A stretch of 64,000 nt of DNA from positions 62,516,742 to 62,580,741 of the forward strand of contig JAUPFV010000005.1 in the NCBI GenBank assembly GCA_036936605.1, given 5' to 3'. Positions 1 to 11,905 of the stretch are shown here, in pieces. The translations under genes were made by a program, and so were the position numbers. Source of the DNA: Limnanthes douglasii subsp. nivea. Lineage: Eukaryota > Streptophyta > Magnoliopsida > Brassicales > Limnanthaceae. Position 1 is the stretch's first letter. Each line of letters opens with the position of its first letter. The notes beneath the pieces were generated by a model. The model was not told the DNA's origin. It ran no database searches and saw only the letters and a list, made by a program, of their open reading frames with translations.

Positions 1-429
1 TGTATTGATTCAGTCAACCCACGAAGACCATATCTCCATAATAATAGGCGAGAATTTAGGACCACTAAAGATATTATTGTCAACGTGCGAAATCAATAAA
101 TTCACGTAATAAATAATGTTGTAATTGACCCAAGCTATATAAAAAGGATCTAGGATGATGTAATAGATCATATTTTTTCATCCTAAATCAATAAAAGTTT
201 TACTACTTTGGCATATAAGTGTTAGGGTTTTTCCGTTAACATTAGGTATTATTTTACCAACATTAGAGAACTTTGTTGGGGTTGGTTTAACGATAATTGA
301 CGGTTTTGCTTAAATGTTATTTTCCGCAATCAAATTTACTTTATTGTTATATACAACTCGTGTTTGTTTTGTTATTGAGGAATTTACCCCAGAATTAGTA
401 TGGGCATGCCCAATGATCCTTCTAATGAT

Positions 430-2300
430 GCTACCTATGTACCCATCTTTGGAGTTTCTATACTATCCGCATGGATTTTAACCACTATTCTTCAGCGTTT
501 CCGTGCATAAAAGAAATACTTTTGGTAGAATAATCAAGACAAGTTTTATTGGCATTGTCGTGCCACAACTACAGACCCGGCCGAGACTACGACCGTGGTT
601 TTTCACCTTTTGTAAGGGCTTATAATAAAGAAAAGTAGAAGGATCTAAAATTTGTATAAATATTTTAAGCCAGTAAATTTGTTCATAAACATCACACTCT
701 CCTAGTTTTGCATTTAAATATCGAAAGTTAACTTTGACATATTTTCCCCTGATTAGTTTGAATTGAGAGACCATCTTTAGTCTTCTCGAATGCTAATCTA
801 TAAATTGGGTAATAACATACCCATCCACCCTTTGGATGAACTCTAGTTCATGGGTATATGGCCACATGTGTGTTATACGATGAATACAATCACATGTAAA
901 TATTTATCTCCGGTCTTCTCGGTATTTTCAAGATAATTATCATATATTACCATCAAAATGATCGGTGATACCTACCCCTATAGTAATTCGCAAGTCTTAA
1001 AGTCTTGGAATTTATGAATAAAATGACACTTCGTCAAATCCATAGGCACGTTTATGATTGAATGTTGCATCACAAGCAAACCATGAACCTTCTCTCAAAA
1101 TCCTTTGAAATTCAATTGGCTTGACCCAATATATATCTTCAAAGTAGTGTGCAATATTTCTACCATATTTAACACATGATTGTCAAAATGCGTGATATTA
1201 TTAGTGTATGTATGAACAAACCTCTTTTTATATAGTGTAATCCATGATTCTGTAACATCCCTAGCATTTTTTCCAATCTCTTGTTCATTCGGTCAATAAT
1301 GGTCGATACAACAACGCTATTCCAAACGACAAAAAATGTGTTAAACTCATTATCATCTTTAAATTATTTTTTTTGTTTTCCCGTTTACATTCTTGTTGAT
1401 ATGTTATTTGCATAAAATATGACTCACGTTTGAAAATAGTTTGTATCGATATTTATCAAAACAAGTTCACGATATATGATTATAACACAAGGAAACTCAC
1501 AATAATTATCTTCCATAAACGTTTTTAAACATCCCAAAACCCATTCATAGATGCCTTGCTCCTTTATTGCCGTGAATGTTAATTTAATGCAAACACATTT
1601 GTTAGTCTGTGTAACCCCCAACTATTTCGAACAACGGCATCTCGTATCTAATAAATTTGTAAGTGTTATCCATAATTAACAATCAGGGAAATGTGTTTAT
1701 TAAATTGATTCTAACTTAGTGTATAATTAACAAATCGGTTATGACAATGGATTATTAATTCGTCGTCCGATGCAAAAATATTTATTTGTGCATTTGGAAT
1801 TTTACTTACAGGTATTATATTGCGACCGACCACCCTATTTAACCAACTTTGTTCTTTAATGGTGATTATATACATGACAGATGTTAGACGTATTCTTCGG
1901 ATATGCGTTATTTAAGACACCAAATATTTGACACAGATTTGTTCCATTTACCGTCAAATATCTTTTTCCTTTAGTTTAAATTTGACCATTGCAAATTTTC
2001 TTAAACATGCACAATCGAATCATGGTTTTTTTTCTGGATATCGCACTTAAGGCCCACTTATCATCACATTTAACAGGATTACCAACCAAATGAAAAAGAT
2101 AATTTTTTTTTGCTATCGCACGCTTTTCACTTACGATCACACTCTTTCACTATCAATTTAAAAATACATGATATCTTGCATTTATAATATACTCTACGTG
2201 TTCTTTTTTTTTCCTATATGTTATTTTAAGCGAGAAGACTAAGTGTCATGCCTTTTTCTTTCACCAACTCGGTCATCGACTCTAAGTTATACTCTTCACA
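430..2300 (-). pseudogene. Relic Mutator-like (MULE) transposase
   Basis: Minus-strand fragments read in different frames resemble a plant MULE transposase in the expected order. At 1424-1621 a piece starts GVTQTNKCV and contains YEWVLGCLKTFMED, like the catalytic core segment in which the transposase meets new-versus-old substrate (GVT.TN ... Y.WVL..LK). At about 1150-1260 ESWITLYKKRFVHTYTN resembles the block after the last catalytic residue. At 478-774 a C-terminal piece has a basic GR-rich tail. Many stops and frameshifts separate them, so no product is expected. I could not find terminal inverted repeats. The N-terminal limit near 2300 is a guess. A FAR1-related host gene relic is an alternative. 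Confidence 0.45.
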
Positions 2301-2649
2301 AGTTAAAAAATAATGAGCATAGTCCATAACAACTGATGTTATATATGTATAACATTCCGTAATGCATATAAAGAAAACGAATCAATCGAACCATAAAACC
2401 AAATTCCATAAAACCATTATGCCAAACCTACGACATATTTGGTGCTTATTCCTTCATGGTCGTGGCGGGAGATGAACCCAGTTCACTAATGGGATGGTGC
2501 ACATTCATTTTATCCTCTATCACCTTGTAAAAAAATATTATATTATCTGTTAGGACGATGGCTAAGAACACGATATGGGCGCCATCGTCCGGTGAAATCT
2601 TGATTTTTATGAGTTTTTTTTAAAAAAAAACTAACAAGAGATAAAAGTG

Positions 2650-2650
<1 letters not shown>

Positions 2651-2695
<45 letters not shown>
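2651..2695. repeat. (AT)n microsatellite
   Basis: A nearly pure TA dinucleotide run of about 40 bp immediately precedes the first LTR base at 2696. It is probably the target into which the Tat element inserted, which makes the TSD unreadable. Confidence 0.9.
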
Positions 2696-2697
<2 letters not shown>

Positions 2698-3029
2698 ATG
2701 AGTAAATTAATGACAAGAATGGGAGAATCTTGGATCTAGTGCTTGATTGTGACTAGTGCTAGAAATGTAGAGAGATAAAGTAGAAAGAGAAAGTATTAAA
2801 GAATGTCCACCTACCCAAGAATAAAGGGGCTCCCTTATATAGTGGGGAAAGTGTGACCCATTTATGTTCTAGGTAGTCCTTGATTATTTAATGGTTAGTC
2901 ATTTACATCTTGCTTCTTTTACATATTGTTCTCTAACAAATAACAAATGCACTAAATGGTTTATTTTATATCTCCCTTTTATAATTAACACATTTTTCCA
3001 ATTGTGCTTGGCAAATTACTTCCTTATTA
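2696..3029 (-). repeat. 3' LTR of Tat element 1
   Basis: It aligns with the LTR at 50520-50845 over its whole length: the TGATGAG start on the plus strand, the GTCC.ACCTACC.AAGAATAA block, and the CCTTATATAG box. On the minus strand that box reads CTATATAA at 2842-2835 and is a good LTR TATA box. The inner edge reads TTA where the related LTRs have TCA, a C-to-T change of the terminal CA. No second LTR copy is present for this element. Confidence 0.75.
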
Positions 3030-3046
3030 GTAGCCCCCCAGTCTTC
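3030..3046 (-). other. Polypurine tract of Tat element 1
   Basis: On the minus strand GAAGACTGGGGGGCTAC lies directly against the LTR. The same GGGGGGCTAC core abuts the 3' LTR at 50846 and at 13718, which fixes the minus orientation of all three elements. It primes plus-strand DNA synthesis during reverse transcription. Confidence 0.75.
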
Positions 3047-3274
3047 AAGATCATCGGGAATGAAGACTCATGGTCAACTCAAAGAGAAGACCACTGAGCG
3101 AAGTACATCGGGCTTGAGGTTTTTAGACACTTTAGCCAAATGCCTCGGGACCGTGTCGTCTGAAGCTTCGGGTGAGGTTATATCGTTCCACGCCCGACCA
3201 ATCTTTCACAACCAAAATCAGACCCTTCTCATGCTTCTCAGTGCTTCGGTGAGGTTATGGCTTTCCCTTGACTA

Positions 3275-3690
3275 GTCCTGTTATCGGGTCGTGTTGGTCC
3301 AGGTTTGGGCAAGACCGGGACCGACTCGTTAAGCTACCGGGCGGGTCGAGCCGGACCACTAAGCGAAGGGAGCCAAATATGATGGACCGGGACCGGCTTG
3401 TTAAGAGTTGAGTCGGTCTAGTATGATTCTTAACGGGCGGGTTTGCTAGTTTATCATAATTTTTTTTAAGGTTTTAGTTAAAAATATACATAGATTAGGA
3501 AAACAATTATATATCTCTCTTACTAGGCTGGTTACCGGGCGGACCGGTCCAAACCGATAAGAGAGTCGATCCAAAATTTTGGCTCCCAACCCGCTCCCTA
3601 AGCTATTCGGACCGGTCTCGGACGGGCCTTACCGGTCCAGTCCCGGGCGGGTTAACGGGTTGGGAGGCCCCCTAACATCTCTATTCCTGA
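3275..3690. mobile_element. Candidate GC-rich hAT-type MITE
   Basis: A block dense in ACCGG, CCGGTCC and GGGCGGGT motifs sits between the polypurine tract and the antisense-ORF promoter. Its right end read in reverse (GAGATGTTAGGGGGCC) and its left end (CCTGTTATCGGGTCG) both look like the GTTA-CGGG termini of plant hAT MITEs. The related element at 50520-54108 lacks this block. The TIR is weak and I could not define a TSD, so this is a tentative call. Confidence 0.3.
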
Positions 3691-3942
3691 CGCCAGACCC
3701 GCGGTGATGGGCTTATCGAAAACCTACCCGGTAAATTTACCATGGGCTCAAACGGGTCATTAGGCCTTGGGGAATTTGTTTGTTTTAACTCTCCTTGTCA
3801 GAGGACACGTGGTGCTCGTCCGTGTCGTCCCTTTATTCGAAGCGTGCTAGTCTGCACATCCCTCTAGGAGACTCTTCGACTTACCGCGGCTTTTCGTCAT
3901 TTGGGCTTCCCCACGCGTAGAACGGTTGAGGAATTTTGAAGC

Positions 3943-3951
3943 CTATAAATA
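3943..3951 (+). promoter_or_regulatory. TATA box of the antisense ORF (element 1)
   Basis: CTATAAATA lies 86 bp upstream of the ATG at 4037 and is followed by an AG/CT-rich leader (GAGAGAGAGAG at about 3986). The second Tat element has CTATAAATACC at 51431, with a similar upstream block (GCTTTTCGTC..TTGG.CTTCCCC) and a similar GAGAGA leader before its ATG at 51532. Conservation in two copies supports a real promoter on the strand opposite the LTR promoter. Confidence 0.55.
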
Positions 3952-4036
3952 CTTAATTCACCACAAATTGCTTAGAGAAATTCTAGAGAGAGAGAGAGTC
4001 CCCCTTAAGAAATCTTAGATAGAGAAACTAGTGTTT

Positions 4037-7000
4037 ATGAAAAAGAAAACTCTGAAGCTTAACTAGAAACCGAAGAAGAAAACAGAGTCTGTGTTTGGAT
4101 TTATTGATTGGGCCATCATCAGTGACCGAGCCGGCGAATACTGAGCCGCTGAACTAATTTGGGGTTCTGATACCAAACCTTTCACACCCGTGCATCTCCC
4201 CCATGACCCTGTTCTACCTACTCTCGTCCCTACAGAATCATTCATAGTGCCCAAACCAGTTGTTGCCCATACTCCTAAAACCATTGTTATTCCTTCCAGT
4301 AGCAGTTCTCCAAATTCTCCTGTCAACCCATCCAATCACTCGACGCCTTCGTCAGTAAACGTGCATGAAAATTTACCCCCTCTTCTTCATAAACGCCAAA
4401 GCAAACCGAGGTTCCTCACAATAGGAGATTCCAGCGCCTCTTCCTCGCCGATGGGAGGCGTCTCACTTGAATTGGTGCAATTAACTCCTACAATCGTAGG
4501 ATTTTGCACGGGTGTCAACACTGCTGCTACCCCTTTGGGCGTTTCCCGAAGGGATTTCGAGCGCAAGACGCTTGAAATGGAACGCGCTCGCCAGCTGCAA
4601 GAAAGTGGGTCGAAACATGTTTGCACTAGTAGCAGCTCTAGCTTTATACAATAGCTTTCTCAATCGGTCGACCCAAAAGTGGTCAGTTCTCAGCTTCCAG
4701 AAGAAGTCGGTCCCAATTGCACCGAAGTTGTTCCAAGCGAAGGCATCAACGAGCCAGAGGCGAACAATTTAGGCGGCTCGGGCAATAGTCCCGCAAAGGA
4801 AAACGAAGCGGGGAAGGGTGTCGTTGCTGTAGTCGGTGGTGCTGCCGCTTCTCCTGAAGAGCCCTTTCCTCCAGAGATAGAGGTCGTTATAACCACCACC
4901 TACCATCGGTTATTGTGTCAGGACAATGTCATTGCCCTTTTCGAAGGCAAGTATATGTACTTCTCCGCTGCAGAACAGTCGGAGCTTCTGATCCGATGGG
5001 GAATCCCGGAGTGCATCAAAGTACGATTCTCTGTTCCTGGGAAAACGCCCGTGCATGTTCAATCTCGGGAAATCTTCGTTTTTACCGAGCTTTTTAACTG
5101 GGGTCTCAGGTTTCCTTCGGACCTTGAGATCGCTCGGTACGCGCTCGCCAGCTGCAAGAAAGTGGGTCGAAACATGTCTGCACTAGTAGCAGCTCTAGCT
5201 TTATACAACAGCTTTCTCAATCGGTCGACCCAAAAGTGGTCGGTTCTCAGCTTCCAGAAGAAGTCGGTCCCAATTGCACCGAAGTTGTTCCAAGCGAAGG
5301 CATCAACGAGCCAGAGGCGAACAATTTAGGCGGCTCGGGCAATAGTCCCGTAAAGGAAAACGAAGCGGGGAAGGGTGTCGTTGCTGTACTCGGTGGTGCT
5401 GTCGCTTCTCCTGAAGAGCCCCTTCCTCCAGAGATAGAGGCCGTTATAACCACCACCTACCATCGGTTATTGTGTCAGGACAATGTCATTGCCCTTTTTG
5501 AAGGCAAGTATATGTACTTCTCCGCTGCGGAACAGTCGGAGCTTCTGATCCGATGGGGAATCCCGGAGTGCATCAAAGTACGATTCTCTGTTCCTGGGAA
5601 AACGCCCGTGCATGTTCAATCTCGGGAAATCGTCGTTTTTACCGAGCTTTTTAACTGGGGTCTCAGGTTTCCTTTGGACCTTGAGATCGCTCGGTACTTT
5701 GAGGTCATCGGTATCTGCCCCTCGCAGCTAACTCCCAACGCGTGGTACACGCTGATGTCTTGTATCATGGCCTCTCGACTGTCGGGTCGCGCTATGCCGA
5801 TGGAAGAGTACGTTGCCATGTCCGGGCTTTCAAAGTCGCCCAATCTCCTTTATTTTCTTCTTCCTTAGAAAATACTTGGAAGATCGTGAATGATTTTCTT
5901 GAGGGCGACAAATCATGGAAGCATCGGTTTGTCTTCATCAGTGGTTGTTGGGAGAATGGTCGTCCATACACTAAAGCGAATTCGAGGCTGTTGCTGCGGA
6001 CCTGGGTTCCTGATGGTAATTTTTTTTTTACCTGACCGATCCTTTGTTTAGTGTCCAAGTAATTCATTCAAGGGTTGAAAAGGGATTACTTTGAGGATGC
6101 CAAAGTTACCTTCCAAATTTTGAAGGATTTTTCCCGAAAGAATTGGGATTGGGCATTCTATCGCTGCTTCAAGAACACCAACTTGATCATGAGCAACCTC
6201 TGGCGTTGCTCTGAAGAACCGCTCACATTGGAGCAGCTGCGCCAACCACCTAGCTTGGTGGATCTGGTTGGAAAGACAGATGCACCTGACGCTCACCTAT
6301 TCTTTCCCAAACGCAACAAAGCACCTAGCAAACGCACAAAGTCTGACGAGGGTGCCGAGCCAGAGAATGCAGAAAAGGTGGAGGTCAATGTTGTTGGACA
6401 AGAAGCAGCAGTTTCTGTTGAGGCAAAAGAGGTCGATCAGCCCGAGGAAATGAACAAGAAAAGGAAGAAGAATGTGGCTGAGGGTGATGAAGCCAAAAAA
6501 CCAAAGCGCTCGAAGAAGAAAATGGAGGGCGGTTCTGCCGACGCTCCCGTCCTTGCAGAAAATGCGACTATCCCGGTGCTTTTCGAACACAATAAAGAGG
6601 TTAAGGGAGGGGATATCGCTGCTCCCGCAAATTCATCGGTCAAGAATGCTCCGGTAGTCCTGATTCCTAACGATGACAAGATTGGGGGAAAAATGTTGGT
6701 CCTTCAGAAGCAGCGAAAGCTGACAGGGCTTCATCAAGTGGCACCAAACTTCCGGTCCTGTCCGTTCCTGGGAGCCCTCATACTTTCGCTTTGCGGGCCA
6801 ACGATGTGCTGTCTTTGTCCTTATACAACATGATTGTGCCTCTGGAAATGAAGGAAAGACGCGCAGGGGAGCTAAACCAGAGACTGAGATATGCGGAAGG
6901 AAAGATAGCCGCACTTGAGAATGAAGTCAAGAAAGGAGATGTGGGAAAGAAGCTCCTGGAAGAACAGCTTAAAAAGGTTGAGAAAAGAGCATCGAAGGCT

Positions 7001-7351
7001 GAGAAAACCTTGGCGCGGGTCAGAAAGGACCGCGAAAATCAAGCTCGGCAGTTAGCCGCGACTAAATTTCAAAGACGTTTCTTCCATCACTCCACAGCGA
7101 AGAAGACAAAGGAAATTGCTGACCTTAAAACCGCCAATGCTCTTTTTGCTGACAAATGTCAGAAGTGAATGGAAAAAGAAGTGGCCGAGGCTAAATCTGC
7201 TTATGTCTTGAGCCTTCACAACCGTTTCCCCGACCTTGCCCTCGGGTCAATGTGGTTAGATATCCCCGAGGCAGATCGCCCATCCGGAGTGGTCTGCGAA
7301 GATGAAGAGTCGGATGCCACAGAGACCGATCCAGAGAACGAAAACGCTTAA
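4037..7351 (+). pseudogene. Antisense ORF of Tat element 1 (Transposase_28-type protein), broken
   Basis: Reading pieces in order give: a Pro/Ser-rich N-terminal part (4037-4654) with VIPSSSSSP; a conserved globular domain (about 4885-6015) with TTYHR, WGIPECIKVRF, LRFPLDLEIARYF, LTPNAWYTL and WKHRFVFISGCWENGRPY; a part starting at 6052 with TNLIMSNLWRCSEEP; a Lys/Glu-rich linker; and a C-terminal coiled coil (about 6840-7160, KERRAGELNQRLRYAEGKI). The globular part matches the Pfam family called putative gypsy type transposon (Transposase_28), known as the antisense ORF product of Tat retroelements; its biochemical role is unknown. It is broken by stops in the first 50 codons, a 557-bp tandem duplication that shifts the frame, a stop just after the intron, a frameshift near 6700, and a TGA at 7166. 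A predicted intron is 6016-6051, only 36 nt here against 55 nt in the sister copy. The ATG is chosen by alignment with 51532. Confidence 0.7.
4584..5697. repeat. 557-bp direct tandem duplication inside the antisense ORF
   Basis: Bases 4584-5140 and 5141-5697 are the same sequence, each running from GCGCTCGCCAGCTGCAAG to GATCGCTCGGTAC. About a dozen substitutions separate them by eye. The unit is not a multiple of three, so it breaks the frame. The sister element at 50520-54108 has a single copy. Confidence 0.9.
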
Positions 7352-7487
7352 ACCCTCCTTTTTTTAGTATCAAAGTTTTGTAACCCTTGGGGTCTGTGAA
7401 CCCTTTTGAATATGTTTTGTATCCGATGACTTTTAAATGTTAAGTTTTTCCATTATTTTTGTGATTGTTCACCTTTACGCTTCTACA

Positions 7488-7900
7488 GATCGATATTTAA
7501 TTGAGAATCATCTTTTGGGATCGGGCACAAATGTAGAAAATTTGATCGATATTTAATTGATAATTTTCCCATAGGGTCGGGAACAAATGTAGATCAGTTA
7601 AAAAACTGAAAAACCCATTAAGGTTCTGTTGATCAATATCTAATTGAAAATTTTCCCATAGGGTCGGGAACAAAATGTAAATCAGTTAAAAACTGAAAAA
7701 CCTATTAAGGTTTTGTTGATCAATATCTAATTGAAAATTTTCCCATGGGGTCGGGAACAAAATGTAGATCAGTTAAAAACTGAAAAACCTATTAAGGTTC
7801 TATTGATCAATATCTAACTGAAAATTGTCCCATAGGGTCGGGAACAAAATGTAGATCAGTTAAAAACTGAAAAACCTATTAAGGTTCTGTTGATCAATTA
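7488..7900. repeat. Tandem array, about 87-bp unit
   Basis: Four to five units start at GATCAATATCTAATTGAAAA and contain CCCATAGGGTCGGGAACAAA and CAGTTAAAAACTG (itself a small inverted repeat). The first units are less regular. The array sits between the antisense ORF and pol, a position where Tat elements often carry tandem repeats. Confidence 0.85.
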
Positions 7901-8026
7901 AGATCGTCAAAAGTCGTCTATCAGCTCGTCGACGTACTTTCGATGCATATTGGCTCCTCGTTAAGGTCTGATAATGTAGAGAATTTAGCCGAGCTCGGCT
8001 TCTTTTTTCTTCTACCAAGTCAAGAG

Positions 8027-8935
8027 CTAGTCGTCTGTCATCCCCGTTCTATTCCCATCATAGTTTTCGATCCTAAAAGATGGGAAAATTGATTCTGCAG
8101 GAGTGACGACATCCATCCCATAAACCAAGGCGTAGGGTGATCCTTGAGTCCCCGTTCGGGGGATAGTACGGTAGACCCATAATACTTCCTGTAAATAATA
8201 CGGCCATTTGCCGGCTTTTCCTTCTAAGTTCTTTTTGAGTTCATCTATGATAGTCCGGTTTGTGACCTCAACTTGCCCGTTCGCCTGAGGGTGGAAAAGG
8301 GCCGAAAAACATTGCATGATCCTGTGGGTCGAACAAAAAGATTTCATCTCGCTACTGTCAAACTGAGGTCCGTTGTCCATTGTAAGCCTCTGAGGTACCC
8401 CAAACCTACAGCAGATGTTTGACCAAATGAATTTGATGATATCTTTAGTTTTCGTTCTCGATAGTGGCTCGGCTTCTACCCATTTCGAAAAGTAATCCAT
8501 TGCCACCACTATCATTTGTCTTGTGCTGGATTCCATTGGCAATGGCCCTACTAGATCGATCCCCCATCGGTCAAAAGGGAGGCCTTCAAATATCGATTCC
8601 AAGGAAGTTGCGGGCATATGGATTGCATTCGCTAATCTTTGACAGGTGTCGCACGTTTTTACTATCTGCTGAGCATCAGCAGTTACCGTCGGCCAGTAAA
8701 AACCGGCAAGAAAAATTCTCCTTATTAGTGCTTTGTAACCGCAGTGAGCGGCGCACACGATTATCTGTGATTCATTTGTCCCTAGACATCTCAGCAAAGG
8801 CCTGCTGAAAGACTTTTTGTACAGTATTTCTCCCAAAAAAATGTACCCCAAGCCTTATTTCGTACTTTCCGGGTTGCGATGCTATTGTCCGGTAACAATC
8901 CTTCTGCCATGAAAACTATGATGTCCCTCTGATAC
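8027..8935 (-). pseudogene. Tat gypsy integrase (pol 3' part)
   Basis: An open reading frame at 8851-8027 gives 274 codons of Ty3/gypsy integrase. Homologous sequence extends upstream to about 8935 in another frame, so there is a frameshift near 8850. Visible features are zinc-finger residues (H36, C67 and C70 of the 274-codon frame; the first His of HHCC appears lost), then a DD35E core with D99 in WGIDLVGP, D159 in TMDNGPQFD and E195 in NGQVEVTN, exactly 35 residues apart. GLPFDRWGIDLVGPLP and MDYFSKWVEAEPL are typical of the Tat lineage. The enzyme would join cDNA ends to the host chromosome. Without the rest of pol and with the frameshift it is not functional, though the core is well kept. 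Confidence 0.85.
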
Positions 8936-11559
8936 GAATCTGTTATTTCTAAATAATTCACCTCAACCCATCATCTTCTTTCATCCATGTTCATATTATT
9001 CATCTTGTCTCCATCAATAAGTTCAATCGATGTTTATGCCACTTTATGTTCTTGTCTTAGCTCGTGTAAATTCATTTATCTTATCTTTTATGTTTAGCTC
9101 CTCTCGAGTGATTCTCCTATGATACTTATCCATCATAGTATGTTCCTATCTAATATAAACATGTATTACTCTTACCTCATATATAAAGGATTATTCTCTA
9201 ATGGAGATATACCCTTATCAAGGTTCCTCATAGTTCTTATAAGAAGTTATACTTATTGGAATGACTAAAACCTGAAATAAGTATACTAGGTAGGATCAAT
9301 CACTTATCCCTAAGATTGTCATAATGATTTTATTTAAAATATAAATAATATTTATTCATTCATTAATTTGATGTGAATCTGAAGTAGCCTTTATGAGATA
9401 CGAATGGGGAATACCTAATGATATAACCATTAGATTATCCATAAAAGGTGAACTTTATAATCATGTTCACGAAGATAAAATTTGTGTTTTTAGTAGCCTA
9501 TTAAATTGAGGAGTTAGATTTCATTTTCATCCTCTTATAATCAGATTTTAAAGTTTATACAAATTTGTCATTCTTAGCTGACTTGTAATGGTTGGAGAAC
9601 ACTTATGTGTATCCGTAGCTTCCAATCTTTTGAAAATTTTCAACAACTTTTGGTGACATCCTAAATCAGTTCAACTTTTTAAAACTATCCCAAACTTTTT
9701 TTATTATGTATCCCTTACTATATTTCTCCTTATAAGTACGACTTACTGATTTATATCATTTTTTAAAGACGAGTGTCTTTTTTATAAACGGTTTTTAAAG
9801 ATCTACCACTCACGAAGGGTTTAGATAAGTTGATATAAGATGAATGCAAACATGTAAACTAAAATGTATCAATTGGTCTAAATCAATCCTTATAAATTCT
9901 GTACATATATATTATATTTTGACACTTTTTTATCTTATCGTTTGAAAGTTGGGTTGTCGTCATAAAATACTTATATGAAATCGTTCACGATAAATTAACA
10001 TTAAAAATATTTTTAAAGCTGGATACAATATCTAGAAAGACAAGTATCATTCCTAATTTATAATAAAACTTTATTCTATCAAGAGACTATAGAAAAACTA
10101 ACTAAAAATGACCAAAGATGCAGGGTTGTCATTGTTTCCTAAGTTGGGTTCCTACTACTGAAAAAGAGTTGGAAACTATTCTATTAAATCGTGTTAATAC
10201 TGAAACCATGTGTGTGGATTAGACATTTCTATTCTTGCAAAAACGAGCTCGTCCAAAAAACATGCATATTCTTCTAAACGCGCAAACCCGTCTAAAATAA
10301 CCAAAGAAAATGATTTCCGTAAAAGAAAACCTTTCGGAACTACCCAAAGTTCTAGAGAAACAAATCATAACCCCTAAATTCTATTGATGCAACTGCTATG
10401 GTCCAACCACCATAAAGCCAAACTCAAACAAAAAAAAGTGTTATATCAAAGCAATGAAAAAGGAAAACAAACAAGTCTTATAACACTATAATTTATCTTT
10501 TAATCTCAAAGCTATCCTCAAAACAATTTGGCTCTATGCTCAGTGTCACATATACTTCACACGAGATTGTCTTCGAAATCTTAAAATGTTAGATAGAATA
10601 TATCCTTGAAGTAAGTACATATTTACAAATACCGGTTTAAACTTTTTACTTAACCAAAAACATGTATTTTTAGTTTTTTATTTTCTGAAGTTACTAAAAT
10701 GTGTTATTCATGTTAGCAAGAACATGTTTGTTATTGATACTGTACAACTGATTTCTCAGCTAATCCTACCTTTATCCTTTGGTGATAAATTTAACTCCCT
10801 AAATGAGAGTCCAATTTTTTTTGAAAAACAATACGAGGTTGTGAATAATAACAGACAAAACTAAACATGAGGCTTCACTAACCATATTTAAAGTTTATAT
10901 CAGTCGCAATGACAAAGATAACAAAACTTAATGATAAAATTGATAGGTCTTCTTTTGAAAAACAAAAAGAAATGGATACAATAACCAAATTTGTCAATGA
11001 AGAATCATTGTACACAACTGAAAGAGTTTTTCATATACTGAAGAATTCCATGATTTTGAGAATTTGGAAAAACAAACCCGTAGTAAATTTATGACATCAC
11101 ATAAAACTTATTTTTCAGACGAGATTGTAATATTTTCTCGTGAATTTTATTCCGATAATAAAGAAGATAAATTTGATAATGATGACGATATCAACACATA
11201 ACTTGAAGATGCTAGAAAACTTATGCCAATGGAGTTCCCTTATAAGAAAACTCCCTCAACAAAGACACCAACTAAAATGTACCTGACCCGACTAATGTGA
11301 ATAAGTAATATTTCTATATTGCTCGAACTTTAAACTACCTCGTACACATGTGATTGGATGATTATATATTTGATAATCGTTGTTATTGGCACCCTATTAA
11401 CTATTTAATATGTTTATTTAATTTCTCTATTAGTGACACTTTTTATGCATGTTTGATTAACTTGTCATTAGTGCATAAATACTTAGATAATTTTTATAAT
11501 ATTATTTTTATTAATATTTTAAATTATTTGTAAAATAACTTGTCAAATATTTTTCTCTT
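8936..11559. other. AT-rich stretch without recognisable gene
   Basis: No conserved protein, RNA or clear repeat was recognised. Reading frames are short. A 61-codon frame at 10909-11094 with a Lys-rich sequence, and neighbouring fragments up to 11280 in the same general style (FSDEIVIFSREFYSDN), may be a degraded element ORF that I could not place. Confidence 0.5.
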
Positions 11560-11905
11560 ATTATTTTTATTATTGGCATATAGTGTATGCGTTTATAGTC
11601 TCTTATGTGCCTATATAAACAATCTTGGCTTATCAGCATATTCTCTGATTATTATATAGTATGGGCATATACAGCCCCTTGCGTGATTACAATATCTTCT
11701 TGATATTAAGATTAGCTTATAATCGTATTCGATAATTGACATATAGTTCGAGTGTTTACAACTGTGTGGCTACAATATCATTTTATAATGAGTTTGGATT
11801 ATATCTATATTCGTTAATTAACATATAGTCCTGACATTTACGGACCCTTGCATGGTCTCGTCATATTGATTAATGGCATATTTGACTTATAACCATATTC
11901 TTTAT
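11560..11905. repeat. Imperfect tandem repeat, about 85-bp unit
   Basis: Roughly four diverged copies of a unit containing GCATATAGT, then a TTTACA/TTTATAG block, a TTGCGTG/CTGTGTGG-like block and CTTATAA(C/T)CGTATTC occur around 11575, 11655, 11735 and 11820. This resembles the tandem blocks found next to pol in Tat elements and may belong to the gypsy relic that follows. Confidence 0.55.

Larger units (their letters stand above)
2696..8935 (-). mobile_element. Tat-type Ty3/gypsy element, 5' truncated (element 1)
   Basis: Read on the minus strand the order is integrase (8935 to 8027), an 87-bp tandem array (7900 to 7488), a large ORF in antisense (plus-strand 4037-7351), polypurine tract (3046 to 3030) and 3' LTR (3029 to 2696). 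This is the arrangement known for the Tat lineage (Grande, Retand, RIRE2), which carries an extra antisense ORF between pol and the 3' LTR. Homology to pol stops near 8935, so gag, protease, RT, RNase H and the 5' LTR are missing. The LTR, PPT and antisense ORF resemble those of the element at 50520-54108, so both belong to one family. Confidence 0.75.

Noticed and set aside
4037..7351. Sense-strand gag of a TR-GAG type element
   Set aside because: Polypurine tract, LTR TATA boxes and the integrase all lie on the minus strand, so this ORF is antisense to the retroelement, as known for Tat elements.
10080..11290. Endogenous pararetrovirus remnant
   Set aside because: Some Lys/Asp-rich frames gave the impression, but no RT, protease or movement-protein motif is visible.
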